NCBI GenBank assembly: GCA_009746045.1
Contig: RPFO01000131.1
Location: 1,485,783 to 1,533,218, forward strand
DNA from: Mesostigma viride
Lineage: Eukaryota > Streptophyta > Mesostigmatophyceae > Mesostigmatales > Mesostigmataceae
Direction of reading: 5' to 3'
DNA length: 47,436 nucleotides
A program made the position numbers and the translations under genes. How positions within the stretch are numbered: position 1 is the stretch's first letter; the number at the start of each line of letters is the position of its first letter. Positions 1 through 12,379 of the stretch are shown piece by piece. The notes under the pieces were generated by a model that was not told the DNA's origin, did not search any database, and saw only the letters and a program-made list of their open reading frames with translations.

Positions 1-1473
<1,473 letters not shown>

Positions 1474-3644
1474 ATTATCATCATGATGATGGCGGTGCAC
1501 ACGACTGACTGGTACGAGAGAATGGCTTGACATAATGGACTCAAATTTTGTAGGCATGATTTTTAAGGGGACGTGGCGCGCCGAATATTTTCCGCGCCAA
1601 AAAATTCGCGGTACCAGCCGTACCGTGAAAAGTGGGTGCACGGTGGGCGCACCCCTTGCGGAAGTGGCCATGGCGACTGCGTTTAGGCGAAACTAGCAAT
1701 GTAGGGCTAGAGAAATGCCAAAAAATTGCTCGAATGTTGAATACGATGATTTAATGATGTTGGGTTGTGGCGGCAAGTAGCTGGTTTACAATATCGCTGC
1801 TTTCTTTTACTGCCATCGGCATGGGGGGTAAACTGCATTTTTTGGTCGCGCGGAATAAAATAGAATTCGTGATAGCGGCAGTAAATTCTCAGTTTTGGGG
1901 GTCTTTTTGATCGTGAAGGATGCATTAATATCGGTAGCATTGACTTCCAAACCGAACTGGTGCTTTTTGCTACATTTTCGGCCATTCTCGGTAAGTAATT
2001 CTTCAGGCCTGCGCAGTGCATGTCGGAACCTTCCATGGAAGAACGGCCGTTGTTGCGCGCCTGAGCGAGGGATCTGCGAGGGCAAGGTAGATATTTGTCG
2101 CGAATGTTATGTGCTATCAGTTCTTTCTTCTACGAGCTCATCGTTCGAAGGTTTTTGCGTTCTTTTTGGGCAGTTTCCGCCAGCTAGCTCGCCGTTGCTT
2201 GCCGAATACCTGGCAGCTTTAGATTGTTTTCGTTGATGTCGTGGTCAGGGCCGCTTCAGTCGAAGCCTATAGCCTCTCGGGAAGGTTTAGGGCATTTCAT
2301 AAAACTTGTTCTGGCAAGGATGGTGTGCGTATGGACGCTTCTTGTTGTGTGAGAGTGACGCACCCTCTCTTCGCAGCGGCATCACAGCGCTCATGCGCTG
2401 GAGGACCGCCAATGGTTTCTTTCCATTTGATCGTGCAGGGGAGGAAGTGTTTTATTGACGATCATGTTGGAGATATTGCATTTGTGTGACTGCATGTAGA
2501 TAGCTGCCACCATTGGTTTATTTGAGCTTTCCCTTGATATGATGATGTGAAAAGACTGCGATGTGCTGAACCAACCATGGTTGACATGGTTGACTGCATG
2601 CCATCTTTGTATGCCATGATCTCCTCGGTTCCTTGCCCTCCATAGTTCCAGTTTGTTGCCCATCTCAGGTAGGGCAGTGACGTAGTTGTTTCTGTGTTGA
2701 TTAGCTTGGTTGGCATAAACCTTACACTCTAACCTGGGAGAAACATAGATAATGCTGGTTAGGCAATTTTAGTGCCATCATCATTATTGCTATTCACATG
2801 CTCATATGTCTGGCCATGCTCGAGGGAGGGTGAAGGTGTATGAGGTGTGTGGCCACCCCTTTGTACCTCATAACATATTCAGCATGTATTTGATGCATGT
2901 TGGATGGCATGTAAAGTGTAATTGTGTTTACTTGGTTACTGAGTGGTCCTTAGCGCCTGTCAGGTGGTCGTCTAGGGAACCCATCAGTGCGTGTCACAGT
3001 GACCCCAAACCTTGAGCATGTGTCGTCTTCAGTGTGCAAGAGTTAATTATATGTGCTTTTGGTCATAGATTTGCTGAGTTCTAATCATGAAGTTTAAAGG
3101 TAACCTTGGGTTGACTATTGTGTATGCTCTCTTGGCATGTATGCCTAACGATCGTGTTGCTATGCTTGGGCTGGCAAGGTTGGCCATGCCGAGGGCAGGT
3201 GAGGGCAGATGAGGTGCCTAGCTGTTTGCTTATGTTTTGTGATCGAGTAGGGCATGCTTTCAGGCTTTTTGGATGGAAAACATCATGCCTAACTGGCCTT
3301 GTACAAAGAAAAACCTCCTTTAGCGCATGTTCAGGTTTTAGCACGTTTAACTTTATAACTTGAGCTAGACTTGTCGGAATGACCTGGGACTTGGAAGACC
3401 GTTGTCCCCCTGTTAGACGGATTTTCGCTGCAGAAAAAAGTATTTTTTTGACGTGTTTATAAAAAGTTATTCCCAATGTCCGGTAAAAAAAGGGTCGTTT
3501 TGCGGGGACTGTTCGAGGTTTTGCCCTTTCCATGATGTAAATAGCTCAGCAAGCTACAAACTCAGGGAACTAAAAACGCTGCAGACAGTTTTGCAAATAA
3601 ATGTGTGCATTGGCTGGGGCATACCCAGCCCTAATTAGCGTCTT
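1474..3644. other. Host-like DNA without a convincing gene
   Basis: I see no open frame with protein-like composition here; the short frames overlap on both strands and look like chance. Bases about 1640-1880 resemble 13478-13700: both contain GCGCACCCCTTGCGG, a GGCCATGGCGACTGC segment and a TGCCATCGGCA segment. This suggests an old dispersed host repeat. Confidence 0.6.
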
Positions 3645-5567
3645 TTGCTATTTATAGCGCATTATTGGCGTATATATGGGGGCATGTTTGCGGCCGTCAT
3701 GGAGTCCTTCGAGGACTTGTACGCTTGGACAGCCGTGTGCTACGGCCAGCCCGGCCAACTGGTTCACATCATGGAGGACGGCACTCGCGGCGGCCTGCTG
3801 TCGCGGTCGGGCACCCAGCAAGGGGACCCCCTGGGACCCCTGTACTTTGCCGCCCCCCTCCAGGGTTGCCTCCAAGCGGTCCATGCTGCCCACCCGGCAG
3901 TCGCTATTCAGGCCTACTTGGATGATATCTACCTTCTGGGCCCTGTGCCGGACACCACCGCGGCTCTGCTGGCACTGCAGACCGCGGTGGCCGACATCAA
4001 CCTCCAGTTGACCCTGGCCAAGTGCGCGGTGTACTCGCCCCAAGGTGATTGCTCCGGCTTTCCGCCCCAGCTCTTGGGCCGGGACGAGCGCCTCCATGGG
4101 TTGGATGTCCTCGGCGTTCCGGTTGGCGACCCCGCGTTTGTCATCGATGCTCTGCGGGCCGCCCTCGAGGCACGCACTGAGGTACTGCCCTTGATTGCGC
4201 GCCTTCATGATTCGCAGACCAAGGGTCTGCTTCTGTGGTTTTGCGCTCACCCTCGCGTCGTTCACTGGCTCCGGGGCGCTCTTCCGGCTCAGGTCCGGCT
4301 GGCCGCCGAGGGCCACGACGAACGCATCCAGTCGGCCTTGGCGCAGCTGGTCCCGGGCCCCGACCTCCCGCCACATGCTATTCGCATTGCCTCCCTGCCT
4401 GCACGGATGGGTGGCTGCGGTCTGACTCGTGCCGCCCGGCTGGCCCCAGCAGCATTTTTGGGCTCCGTCGCTCAGTCGTGGGCGGAAAGCTGCCGGCTCC
4501 TGCCCCTTTTGGCAACGGCAGCGCCTGACCTCCTGGACCCCAGCAGCCCTTTGCCCTTCGTCACCGCCATCCAGGAGGCCTATGCTGAGATCCAGCAGGC
4601 CTGTTCTCCCGTCCGTGCCGCTCAGGCGGTACAGCGCCACCTCCCTCGCGGCACTCCCTCGGTCGCCTCCGTTCAATCTCCCGCCGCATTCCCTGCTCGC
4701 GTCATCGATAAACACCAGAAAACCTACGCGGGTATTCTGCACACGGCTGATTGGATTGCTCTTTTCGCGGACCTCAACGCCCAGGGACGTGCGTGGCTGT
4801 TCTCGCTTTCCTTGCGGAGTGTGGGCTCGGCGTACCTTCGTGCTCTTCCCATGGCCCCCCCATTCGCCTTGGCTCCCAGCCACTACTCGGTGGCGCTCCG
4901 GCACCAGCTATTTGCCCCGCAGCCTCTTGTTCCGGCCGGGCGGCCTTGTGGTAGCTGTGGGCAGCCGCTGGATCCCACGGGGACTCACTACCTTGCCTGC
5001 ATGGGGGGCCAACAGAATCAGAATTGGTATTTGTATTTGCACACTGTCCTCCTGACGGTGGTGCTCGCCATGATTCGGTCGGTTTTCCCCCACGCGAACA
5101 TCCGGTCCGAGGATGCGGATGGCGCTGCCTTCTATTCCCCCAACCACCGGCCTGACATCGTGGTGCTGGACTTTGAGGGGGGTGGCCGGCATCTGCTTAT
5201 TGACGTTTCGGTGGCGCGGCCCTTGGCTCTTAGCCACGTGGCTGGGGCCTCCCTCACGGCAGGTTACACGGCGGACCGGGCGGAGCGGGCCAAGCTCCTG
5301 GCCTACGGCGACGTCGGGCACCATCGTGTGGTGCCCTTTGTCCTGGAGGAGTTTGGGGCCATGGGGCCCCTGACCTCCGCCTTCTTCAAGGAGTGTTGCC
5401 GGCTCCGGGAGGACCGGCTGGACCTAGAGGGCCAGCGGGCCCCATGGTCGGCGCGGACCTGGACGTCATATTGGCGTCAGCGCTTGTCGGTGGCGCTGAC
5501 TCGGGCCATGGCTGACATCATGCTCCGCCGTACGCGGGCTGATTTTGCGGTGCAGCAGGGCTATTAG
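3645..5567 (+). CDS. 5'-truncated non-LTR retrotransposon: reverse transcriptase plus restriction-like endonuclease
   Basis: This 640-residue open frame begins inside the reverse transcriptase domain, so the 5' part of the element is missing, as is common for LINE insertions. The RT signature QQGDPLGP lies near residues 58-65 and the catalytic YLDD near 91-94. A CxxC...HxxxC zinc-knuckle-like motif sits near residue 433. It is followed by RPD...DVSV near 501-521, the arrangement of the restriction-like endonuclease found C-terminally in R2-type non-LTR elements. The GC-rich codon use differs from the flanking AT-rich DNA. The ATG used here is probably not a biological start, because translation would have begun upstream in a full-length copy. 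The frame is otherwise intact to the stop, so the insertion may be young. The RT assignment is firm; the clade is inferred. Confidence 0.88.
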   Translation: MLFIAHYWRIYGGMFAAVMESFEDLYAWTAVCYGQPGQLVHIMEDGTRGGLLSRSGTQQGDPLGPLYFAAPLQGCLQAVHAAHPAVAIQAYLDDIYLLGPVPDTTAALLALQTAVADINLQLTLAKCAVYSPQGDCSGFPPQLLGRDERLHGLDVLGVPVGDPAFVIDALRAALEARTEVLPLIARLHDSQTKGLLLWFCAHPRVVHWLRGALPAQVRLAAEGHDERIQSALAQLVPGPDLPPHAIRIASLPARMGGCGLTRAARLAPAAFLGSVAQSWAESCRLLPLLATAAPDLLDPSSPLPFVTAIQEAYAEIQQACSPVRAAQAVQRHLPRGTPSVASVQSPAAFPARVIDKHQKTYAGILHTADWIALFADLNAQGRAWLFSLSLRSVGSAYLRALPMAPPFALAPSHYSVALRHQLFAPQPLVPAGRPCGSCGQPLDPTGTHYLACMGGQQNQNWYLYLHTVLLTVVLAMIRSVFPHANIRSEDADGAAFYSPNHRPDIVVLDFEGGGRHLLIDVSVARPLALSHVAGASLTAGYTADRAERAKLLAYGDVGHHRVVPFVLEEFGAMGPLTSAFFKECCRLREDRLDLEGQRAPWSARTWTSYWRQRLSVALTRAMADIMLRRTRADFAVQQGY

Positions 5568-5806
5568 GTTCCTCCCGTTAGGCGTTTCCATTGGTCTTAT
5601 CGTAGTATAGAGCTTTGACATGGCTCTGTATATAGGTTTATAGCTGGGCGTTTGCTTTGGTTTGAGTGATTTCACTCTGCTGTAAGTAATTATATTTTTA
5701 ATATATATGGGGGTAGTACCCCCAACAAGTGCATGGACAACTCACTAGAGATGTTATTTAGTGCCCCCAATCATAACTTAGCATTGAATTGAATTGAATT
5801 GAATTG
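5568..5806 (+). mobile_element. 3' UTR and pentanucleotide tail of the non-LTR element
   Basis: After the RT stop codon come about 215 bases of untranslated DNA ending in tandem ATTGA/GAATT units (5783-5806). Several non-LTR clades end in short tandem repeats instead of poly(A), so this is the likely 3' end of the retroelement. A 12-base AACTTAGCATTG occurs at the tail and again near 5908-5919; this could be a target-site trace or chance. Confidence 0.6.
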
Positions 5807-8329
5807 TAACATAACTCCGTTGGGAGTATATGTAGCACATAGCCCCTGAGAGGGGGGCACATGGCCTATCATACATCCTAGGCTACTTCCTGCAAGGGTC
5901 AACTTAGCATTGTGCAAATGAATTTCAAGTGATATTAGCATAGGTCAATTTTTAAGGGTTTTGGGGTGCCACCTCCCCTTAAGTCCTAAAAACGATGCGA
6001 GGCAGACCCTTATACAGAGGCCCGAGTGATCTGTGCGGGGAAAACCCATGAACGTTTAGGACCTGCCGAAGCATACTAACTAGTTACCGTGCCATTCAGC
6101 CGCGTGGTCATCTGGCCGGTCCGTGAGCGTCCAGGCCTCGGCCCCGTACGTGAGCACCGTGACGACGTACTGGAGACCTTGAAGAGCACCAGTTGACTTG
6201 CATGTGCATGCATGCGGTCCTCGCCGAGGTCCTTCGCGTGACATGAGGTGTTGAGTGAGTGGAGCCTGGCCCAGGCCAGCTAGGCCGATGCGGGGATCCA
6301 CATCGTCAGCCGTGCCAGGTCGAGCGTGCTCCCCGGCAGTTTGAAGCGGTCACGGAACTGCATGCACCTCAGACATGTCTATAGCAGCCTCGAGGAAGCA
6401 GGGGGCGACTGGTAGCACCAATCGCCATCGCGACACGATATACATAACCGCTTATGAATTCTTAGTCGGGGTAAAATTGGCTCCAGAGTTCTCAATTCTC
6501 AAATTCTCAGAGGGCGGGGGCCGAGATTAATTAAGAGGTACCTTGAAATTAAATAAGAGGCATGACTCTATCGAGATATATGTTCGGACGTGAATTTCTA
6601 TTGGCGTGAATTTGTAGTATTGTACGAAAACATATCGAGGGTGACGGAAAGAAGGATTTATGTTCCAATTCAATTCAATGCACTACGGTATTGGACGGAG
6701 TTCCCGGTCTGGCAAGCGGATTTTGGATCTGACGTTCAGGGCGGGGGCTCCAGAGTTCTCAATTCTCAAATTCTCAGAGGGCGGGGGCTGAGGTACCTTC
6801 AAATGAAATAAGAGGCATGACTCTATTAGGGGGGGGGGGGACGGTGTTACAACGGGGGGTACGTACCAATTAGAGGCATGCTTTAGTTACGGCTACTCGG
6901 AATCAATTCTCAAATTCTCAGAGGGCGGGGGCTGAGGTTGACTGGTAGTACTGTACGATGGTGTTGGACGGAATTTCGGTCAGCGTTGCGGACTTTGCAT
7001 CTCACGTTGTACATGGAAAAGAGCCATTGCGTCGCGCTGTGCTGTGGCGAACTTATTCTCCGCCGTCGGATGGCACCGTCGATGCTCGTCGATGAACCCA
7101 ACGCAAGCCATGTACCGAAATAAGTACAAAAAAGCGCGGCGGCATCTTGTGGCGAGTTTGGTAAGTTACAGAACTTGAAGCCCGGCGACTCCGCGTCAAG
7201 CAGTCCGCAGGTAGTCCGCCGGCGTGAATGAAGTGAGAATTTTGAGAATTTGAGAGTTTGAGAGTTCGGCACATCCTAGTCGGGGTAAAATCTTCGCTAG
7301 CTAGGACAGAGTGCATGTGCCTCCGCTTGAACTTGTTGAAAGAGTGCAAAATACAACTCATAGTAAGAGTTTCACTATCCCCGATCGGCTCATGAGCATT
7401 GAGAAATCGGAGCGCATCAATTGGGATTGCGAGACATTGAAGAGCGGTGCTGTGACCAATATGAAAATTTTACGACGGGGGCATTGCACGAATGGCTGCT
7501 GCACCATCCCACTGGATAGGCGAAAATTGCCTATCCAGGCATCCCCCTGGATAGGCGAAAATTGCCTGATCTGTAAAACCATATCAAGCTCTAGGCACTA
7601 TATTTCGTTTAACAAATATTCTTTTGTTTGGCATACTCCGACCATCAAACATGCTACGTTGTCTCATTGATGAGGGCGTCCCCAACATCTACTGCTCCAA
7701 TTTTGGTACTTTTGAAATTCCATGCCTGGAGCGCAAAGTTTGCAATATATGTGCCGTTTGTAGCTCTAGCTCTATAATAACCTGACCAACCCCGCATTCC
7801 TCAAAGTACTTAGCACTTGTTGCCTATTCTCATTATGCGAATCACATGATTAGGATGTGCTTCATGATTGCTATTGCTCGAGATTCAATTAAGAATGATT
7901 GACATCAATAAATGATGAACCAAATAAACCAAATTAGGCCACTTGACAAGTTCATGATCCATTTAAATTGTACAATTAAGCGATTAATTAATTCATAAAT
8001 CATACATTACATGGGATACCCCCGTCGACGAGCTAGTGGTACGTACAATGAAACATTTGAGTTTGTAACATGTCTCCATGGATATATACATGTATGCTGG
8101 ACCTCGCGCATCTCAGCCCTCTAAGAAATGTTATTTGAACTCAGGTCTAGATCTAAATATATACATGATCTGGATAATATTATACACTTCCTTAAAAGAG
8201 CATGAATCGAGCTTTACAATTCAGGACAAGGAACTCGTTTGCAAATCACGGCTGAAAGGCAAGTGCTCACAACGAAGCACGTGCTCTCAAGGCTGTCCAC
8301 CTCGTCCAACCAAGCCCGGGCGAGCTGGC
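5807..8329. other. Host-like intergenic DNA with decayed repeats
   Basis: No complete gene is visible. A LINE remnant lies at 6080-6301. Between about 6463 and 7293 the DNA carries three copies of a TCTCAATTCTCAAATTCTCA block followed by GAGGGCGGGGGC, an inverted version near 7225-7265, and the same TAGTCGGGGTAAAAT word at both ends. This looks like a small non-autonomous repeat. Near 7513-7570 GGATAGGC-GAAAATT-GCCTATCC forms a hairpin and is partly duplicated. The remainder (7.7-8.3 kb) is AT-rich with nothing recognisable. Confidence 0.55.
6080..6301 (-). pseudogene. Degraded LINE reverse transcriptase fragment
   Basis: A 73-residue minus-strand frame contains the short block VLTYGAEAWTLT. 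This resembles the conserved end of the RT thumb region in many LINE ORF2 proteins. Nothing else of the element can be followed on either side, so this is a remnant only. The match is short and I rely on pattern memory. Confidence 0.4.
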
Positions 8330-11300
8330 CTACTCAACAGGTCTCTTCTTGGCCAAGTTCGTGAGCCGTTTCTCGACGTCTGTCGGAATGGTCAAGATGG
8401 CCTGGCGATTGTTAGCTGGGTTGACAACAATGGTGTGTTCGAACCCCGCGTCCATGCACAGGTAGCAATTGACCAAGTTTGGCTGTTCAGCTTGCGCATC
8501 GGCGTCCATTTTGAACATCGTCGCCATACCCGGAAATCTGTCCCAGTAGCGCACCCCCACCACCCATTGTCCCTTACGGAACAACTCCCTATCGACCTTG
8601 CCGTTTCTGTCGGCCACTCGCCTCACGAAAGTAGCGGCCACCTGATAAGGCTCCTGCAAGACTTCCGCTAGCCAATATGGATGATCTGGATCGTGGGACT
8701 CATCACCAGAGTAGGACTCGACGGCAAAAATGTCTCGCAGCTTCAGTCTCCTTCCCATCATCGTCCTCTCTGCCTGTAGTCTGTTCAGTCGCGTCCCTGC
8801 GTGCCCCCCTTGTCCGTTTGGGTTCCTTTGCACTGGCTCCCCCAGTTTGTGGAGCTTCATCCGAGCACCTCCCACATTCCAGCCGTCCATGTCGGTCCAC
8901 TCCTTTCGACAATCCCACCACCTTTCCTCGGCGCACGCACCGCCACAATAGCAGGAATACTGGCGCAGCATTAAGCGCGTCACATTCGACTTGTCCATGC
9001 GCCACCAGTGCGCCTTCTTCACTCCTTTGATTTCGCCGCGCCCTGGGCTGTAAGGAAGCACCTGCGCGTCGAAGACAAGATTTGCACAAGGGAAAGTTGA
9101 AGTTACGAGACCATCGAGCTAGTTGTGTTTTATTAAGCACTCCTGATCGCCAGGACTCCAAGAACGCCCTAGAAACGACGGCCGGCGTAACTATTCCCTG
9201 AACGAGGACTGTACACTTAATTACCTCGGGGAACTCGAAGAAGTTACGCCTGGTCGTTGTGGTCCCGCCCACCGCCCCCGACGCCAGATTCTCCACCAAC
9301 TGGGCGGCCGTCTGTTTGTCCTGGTTCTCTTCCCTGATGTGCCACCTCCTCAACATGCACTTCACAGTCCCACCAGCTCCATCCACCTCCCCCTTTCCGT
9401 GCTGCTCCCCAAAGTAATTCCACTCAAATGACTCCAGGTGCGGATCCTCCGTCAGCAGCCGGGCCACTTCCGCGATCACATTCCTTGACTTGAACTGCAT
9501 GGAGCAATTGTCCGACCACCCAATGAAGCGCTTCACCTCTACCCCTTCTGACCGTAGTGTCGCCAGGATTTTGAGGATAGCAAAACGGAGGGCCCGCCCG
9601 TCCCTTTTCATTCCGCCCTGTCCGATGAAGTGAAACTCCCTTCTCACGACCTTTCCCGACGCTGGATCCAAGTAGCGCACGATCCAGGGCATAAGGACGA
9701 ATGTGACTGGATGCCAATACTGTGCTTGGAGATTGTGATAGGTGTAAGACTGGTAGTTCTCGGCGTAATCTGTGTGGCATACAAGGTCCCCCACCCGCAT
9801 CCTTGAGAGACATTCCTTGGAGGCGTCCGCTTGCCACCACGCGTTGAAGCAATGCTGGATGAAGTCCGGCCACTTGTCCACAATTGCCTCCTTTAGCTCC
9901 GTTGGTGTGGACTTGACGTCGACTTGCGTCAATCGCTGCCCACCAGCCTTTGCGATCTCGTCACAGTCGTCCTGCATATGCGCAGTGTGCACATACAGAA
10001 AAGACATCAACTTCGACCCACCAATGACCTGTAGAAAGAAAAAAGACAGGACCTCAGGAAAAATTGAAAAAGAAACGCCTTGGGGCGCAACCACTCCACT
10101 AAAAATTACCTCTGGCCCAAGAACTTCAGGAAACATTGCAAAAGAAACGCCTTGGGGCGCAACCACTCCACTAAAAATTACCTCTGGCCCAAGAACCGCA
10201 CCCGGCGGCACATCCTGCATCTCGTATCTGGTCCATGAAATCAGGTGGTTGGAAGCCTCCTCCCGTTCGCATAACATGAAGTTCCGAATTCCACACTTGG
10301 GAGCCAGGCAAGTGCCCAACACACAAGCCTTACGCCGGATCGAGCAAACCCCCAACTCCTCGCCCAGGTCATGATCGGGCACCCCTTCCTCGTCGTCCAG
10401 CACCCTCCCATGCATGGGCAGATCCTCAAGTTCGCCCTGAAAAGGCTGAACCTGCGGCCGCGACGACCCCACAGACGACCTCGAACCTCCCCCCTCCCTC
10501 ATCCCCTCCACCTCACAAGTAAACTTGTTCACCCACTCTGTCGTGTGAGTGGCTTTGAAAATGGAACATGTGGGCACGGACGACCCCACGTCGAGCTGGC
10601 TACCATGATCGCACGCGTGGCATTCAGGTCCGCACTCGCATCTGGCATGAAAAGTTGCACGAAATTTGGCCAACCCCCCAACCATGGACTGCATGGTAGT
10701 GTGGTGCTGGCATGCGCACAAGTTCCGCATTTTCCACCGCCCCTTGACGCATGCGGGCATATGCTTGCAAAAAGTAGTGTATCCCACATGAACTGTGCTC
10801 TTCTGATTCGTGCGTAGCATTGACATCCCTGCCTCCGTCTCCAAAATCACCTGATTTCCCCCCCTCACACCCTCCTCTCCCCCCCCCCCCCCCCTCCCTA
10901 CTGTCCATCCGCCGCGGTGGCTTCAACTCCGGATGGCGGGAAATGAACACTTCGTAAATCTTCGACTTGGAGACAGTATAGTAGCGCGCACCCTCCGAAA
11001 ACGCTAGTGTATGTTTGTAATCCTTTCTGGTCCATTCACAATGAACATCCTTCATGTTCGGAGACGCCCGCGTCAAGTTATCATCCCTCCAGCACGCTTG
11101 TATCAGGGCAATGACTTCCGTCGGAAGCTCGTCTTTCCTCCTCCTCCTCTCTGGCGCACTCATCAAAAGGTCGTCCTCCCCTTCTTCCATTCCATCCCTG
11201 TGACCCCGAACAGTTGCGACAAAGCGCCTGTCAATCCCGAACGCGCGCTCCACAATCCTGTCCGGGACGCCCTCCATTGCCTTCGTAACAAGTCCACACA

Positions 11301-11679
11301 AGGCCCACCTAAGCCCACGATCCTTCTCAGATGTTCCCAAGTCGCCAAAAGCCTTCTTGATGTTATCCCGAAGAGATTCCGCCCAATTTTCAGGAAGCCC
11401 GCCGTCACAGTTCTTCCTCTTCTTAATGCCGTTGCTCTCCGCCACCATGGCATTTAGTCTTGAAGCTGCGCAAGACAGAACCTCCGCGCTCATCTCTGGC
11501 GTCCTGTGGTTGTTTGCTTTCACGCGTTCCGCCATGATAGGAAAGATGTCATTGGCAATTTTGTACCCCTTGTTCTCGATGTACTTGTCGCTCCAGAGAC
11601 CGCGAAGTGCAGGCTCCCGGTCGTCATTGGACAAGGGACGCGAACCGTCGGAAACGGCCCCCCGCCCCGATCGCGCCAT
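8330..11679 (-). CDS. Intron-containing transposase-like gene (host mobile element)
   Basis: This minus-strand gene is split into exons of about 11679-10900, 10857-10182 or 10110, 10028-9225, and 9061-8330. Splice signals are visible. A donor GAG|GTAATT at 9224 meets an acceptor CAG at 9062 and keeps the codon phase. A pyrimidine-rich acceptor ending CTACAG lies at 10029. The first junction (10857-10900) crosses a 16-base C run and is either an intron or a frameshift. The product has a CxC...HH zinc-like segment (LCACQHH), then DYAENYQ, WSDNCSMQFK and HGKGEVDGAGG blocks. These resemble an RNase H-fold transposase-like family widespread in invertebrates and algae, and I read the acidic residues as a DDE/D-type active site. 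The C-terminal exon has a YSCYCGGACAEERWWDC cysteine cluster. Introns mark it as host DNA, not viral. I cannot name the superfamily. Confidence 0.7.
9062..9224 (-). other. Predicted spliceosomal intron
   Basis: On the minus strand the donor reads GAG|GTAATTAAG and the acceptor CGCAG|GTGCTT. Removing the 163 bases joins two open frames in phase 0. The intron contains AACGACGGCCGGCGTAACT at 9174-9192, the same word that builds the array at 11826-12379. Confidence 0.6.
10029..10181 (-). other. Predicted intron with a duplicated 5' splice site
   Basis: The acceptor TTTCTTTCTACAG ends at 10029. A 72-base unit (10054-10125) is repeated in tandem at 10126-10197, so the donor CAGAG|GTAATTTTT occurs twice, at 10109 and 10181. 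The two possible introns are 81 and 153 bases. Both are multiples of three, and the unspliced sequence is also open. Confidence 0.6.
10054..10197. repeat. 72-bp tandem duplication
   Basis: Two adjacent 72-base copies differ at only a few positions. Each carries a potential splice donor on the minus strand. See the intron entry at 10029-10181. Confidence 0.9.
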
Positions 11680-11825
11680 CAGACTTTGGTCAGACGGCAG
11701 CTGATTTTTTTCGCCTCTTAATCCCGCGGCACCGAAAGCCCTGAGGATGAGTAATGATAAATAATCACCATTAAAGACACGACGAAAACGATGGGCATCA
11801 AACAAGAACGACAAGCGTCATTAAT

Positions 11826-12379
11826 AACGCCGGCCGGCGCAACTGGATACATGTAAACCATACAAAAGTGATTTTATGAAACACATACAGTTTGTCATTA
11901 ATAACGACGGCCGGCGTAACTCGGGCGCAATTAAAAACCATTAAGAAGCAACTCAGGATATGCAGGCAGAAATCCTTCAGGTGTAAAAAAGATGTACAAA
12001 CACACTTTTGGTAATGGGGCCTGATTGCGCAACTGCAAGATACCATTGGAAACGCCGGCCGGCGCAACTGGATGCATGTACATAAACCATACAAAAGTGA
12101 TTTGCACAAAACCCCTACAATTTGTCATGAGTAACGACGGCCGGCGTAACTCGGTTGCATTTGAAAACCACAAAGAAGCAACTCAGGTAGTGAAGGCGGA
12201 AATCCCAGAGGTGATAAAATGTTTACCAACACAAAATGTTGATAAGCGTGCAAGCTTTTGCAAGTGCGCGCAAGATACCATTGGAAACGCCGGCCGGCGC
12301 AACTGGAACACCAAAACAAAAAACTTGATTTGCACGAAACCCATTCAGTTCGTCATGGATAACGACGGCCGGCGCAACT
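11826..12379. repeat. Array of six CGCCGGCCGGCG palindromic words
   Basis: Six copies of AACG(C/A)CGGCCGGCG(C/T)AACT start at 11826, 11903, 12051, 12133, 12286 and 12361. C- and A-variants alternate, giving spacings of 77, 148, 82, 153 and 75 and a higher-order unit of about 230 bp. The DNA between copies is also repeated. The array lies directly upstream of the transposase-like gene and could be subterminal repeats of that element. Another copy sits in the intron at 9174-9192. Confidence 0.85.

Noticed and set aside
1895-2489. Small plus-strand frames in host-like DNA
   Set aside because: They overlap competing frames on the other strand, have no motif, and look like chance openings.
3648-4904. 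A 418-residue minus-strand frame
   Set aside because: It lies antisense to the reverse transcriptase frame, which has clear RT motifs; its R/G/Q-rich composition is typical of a shadow in GC-rich DNA.
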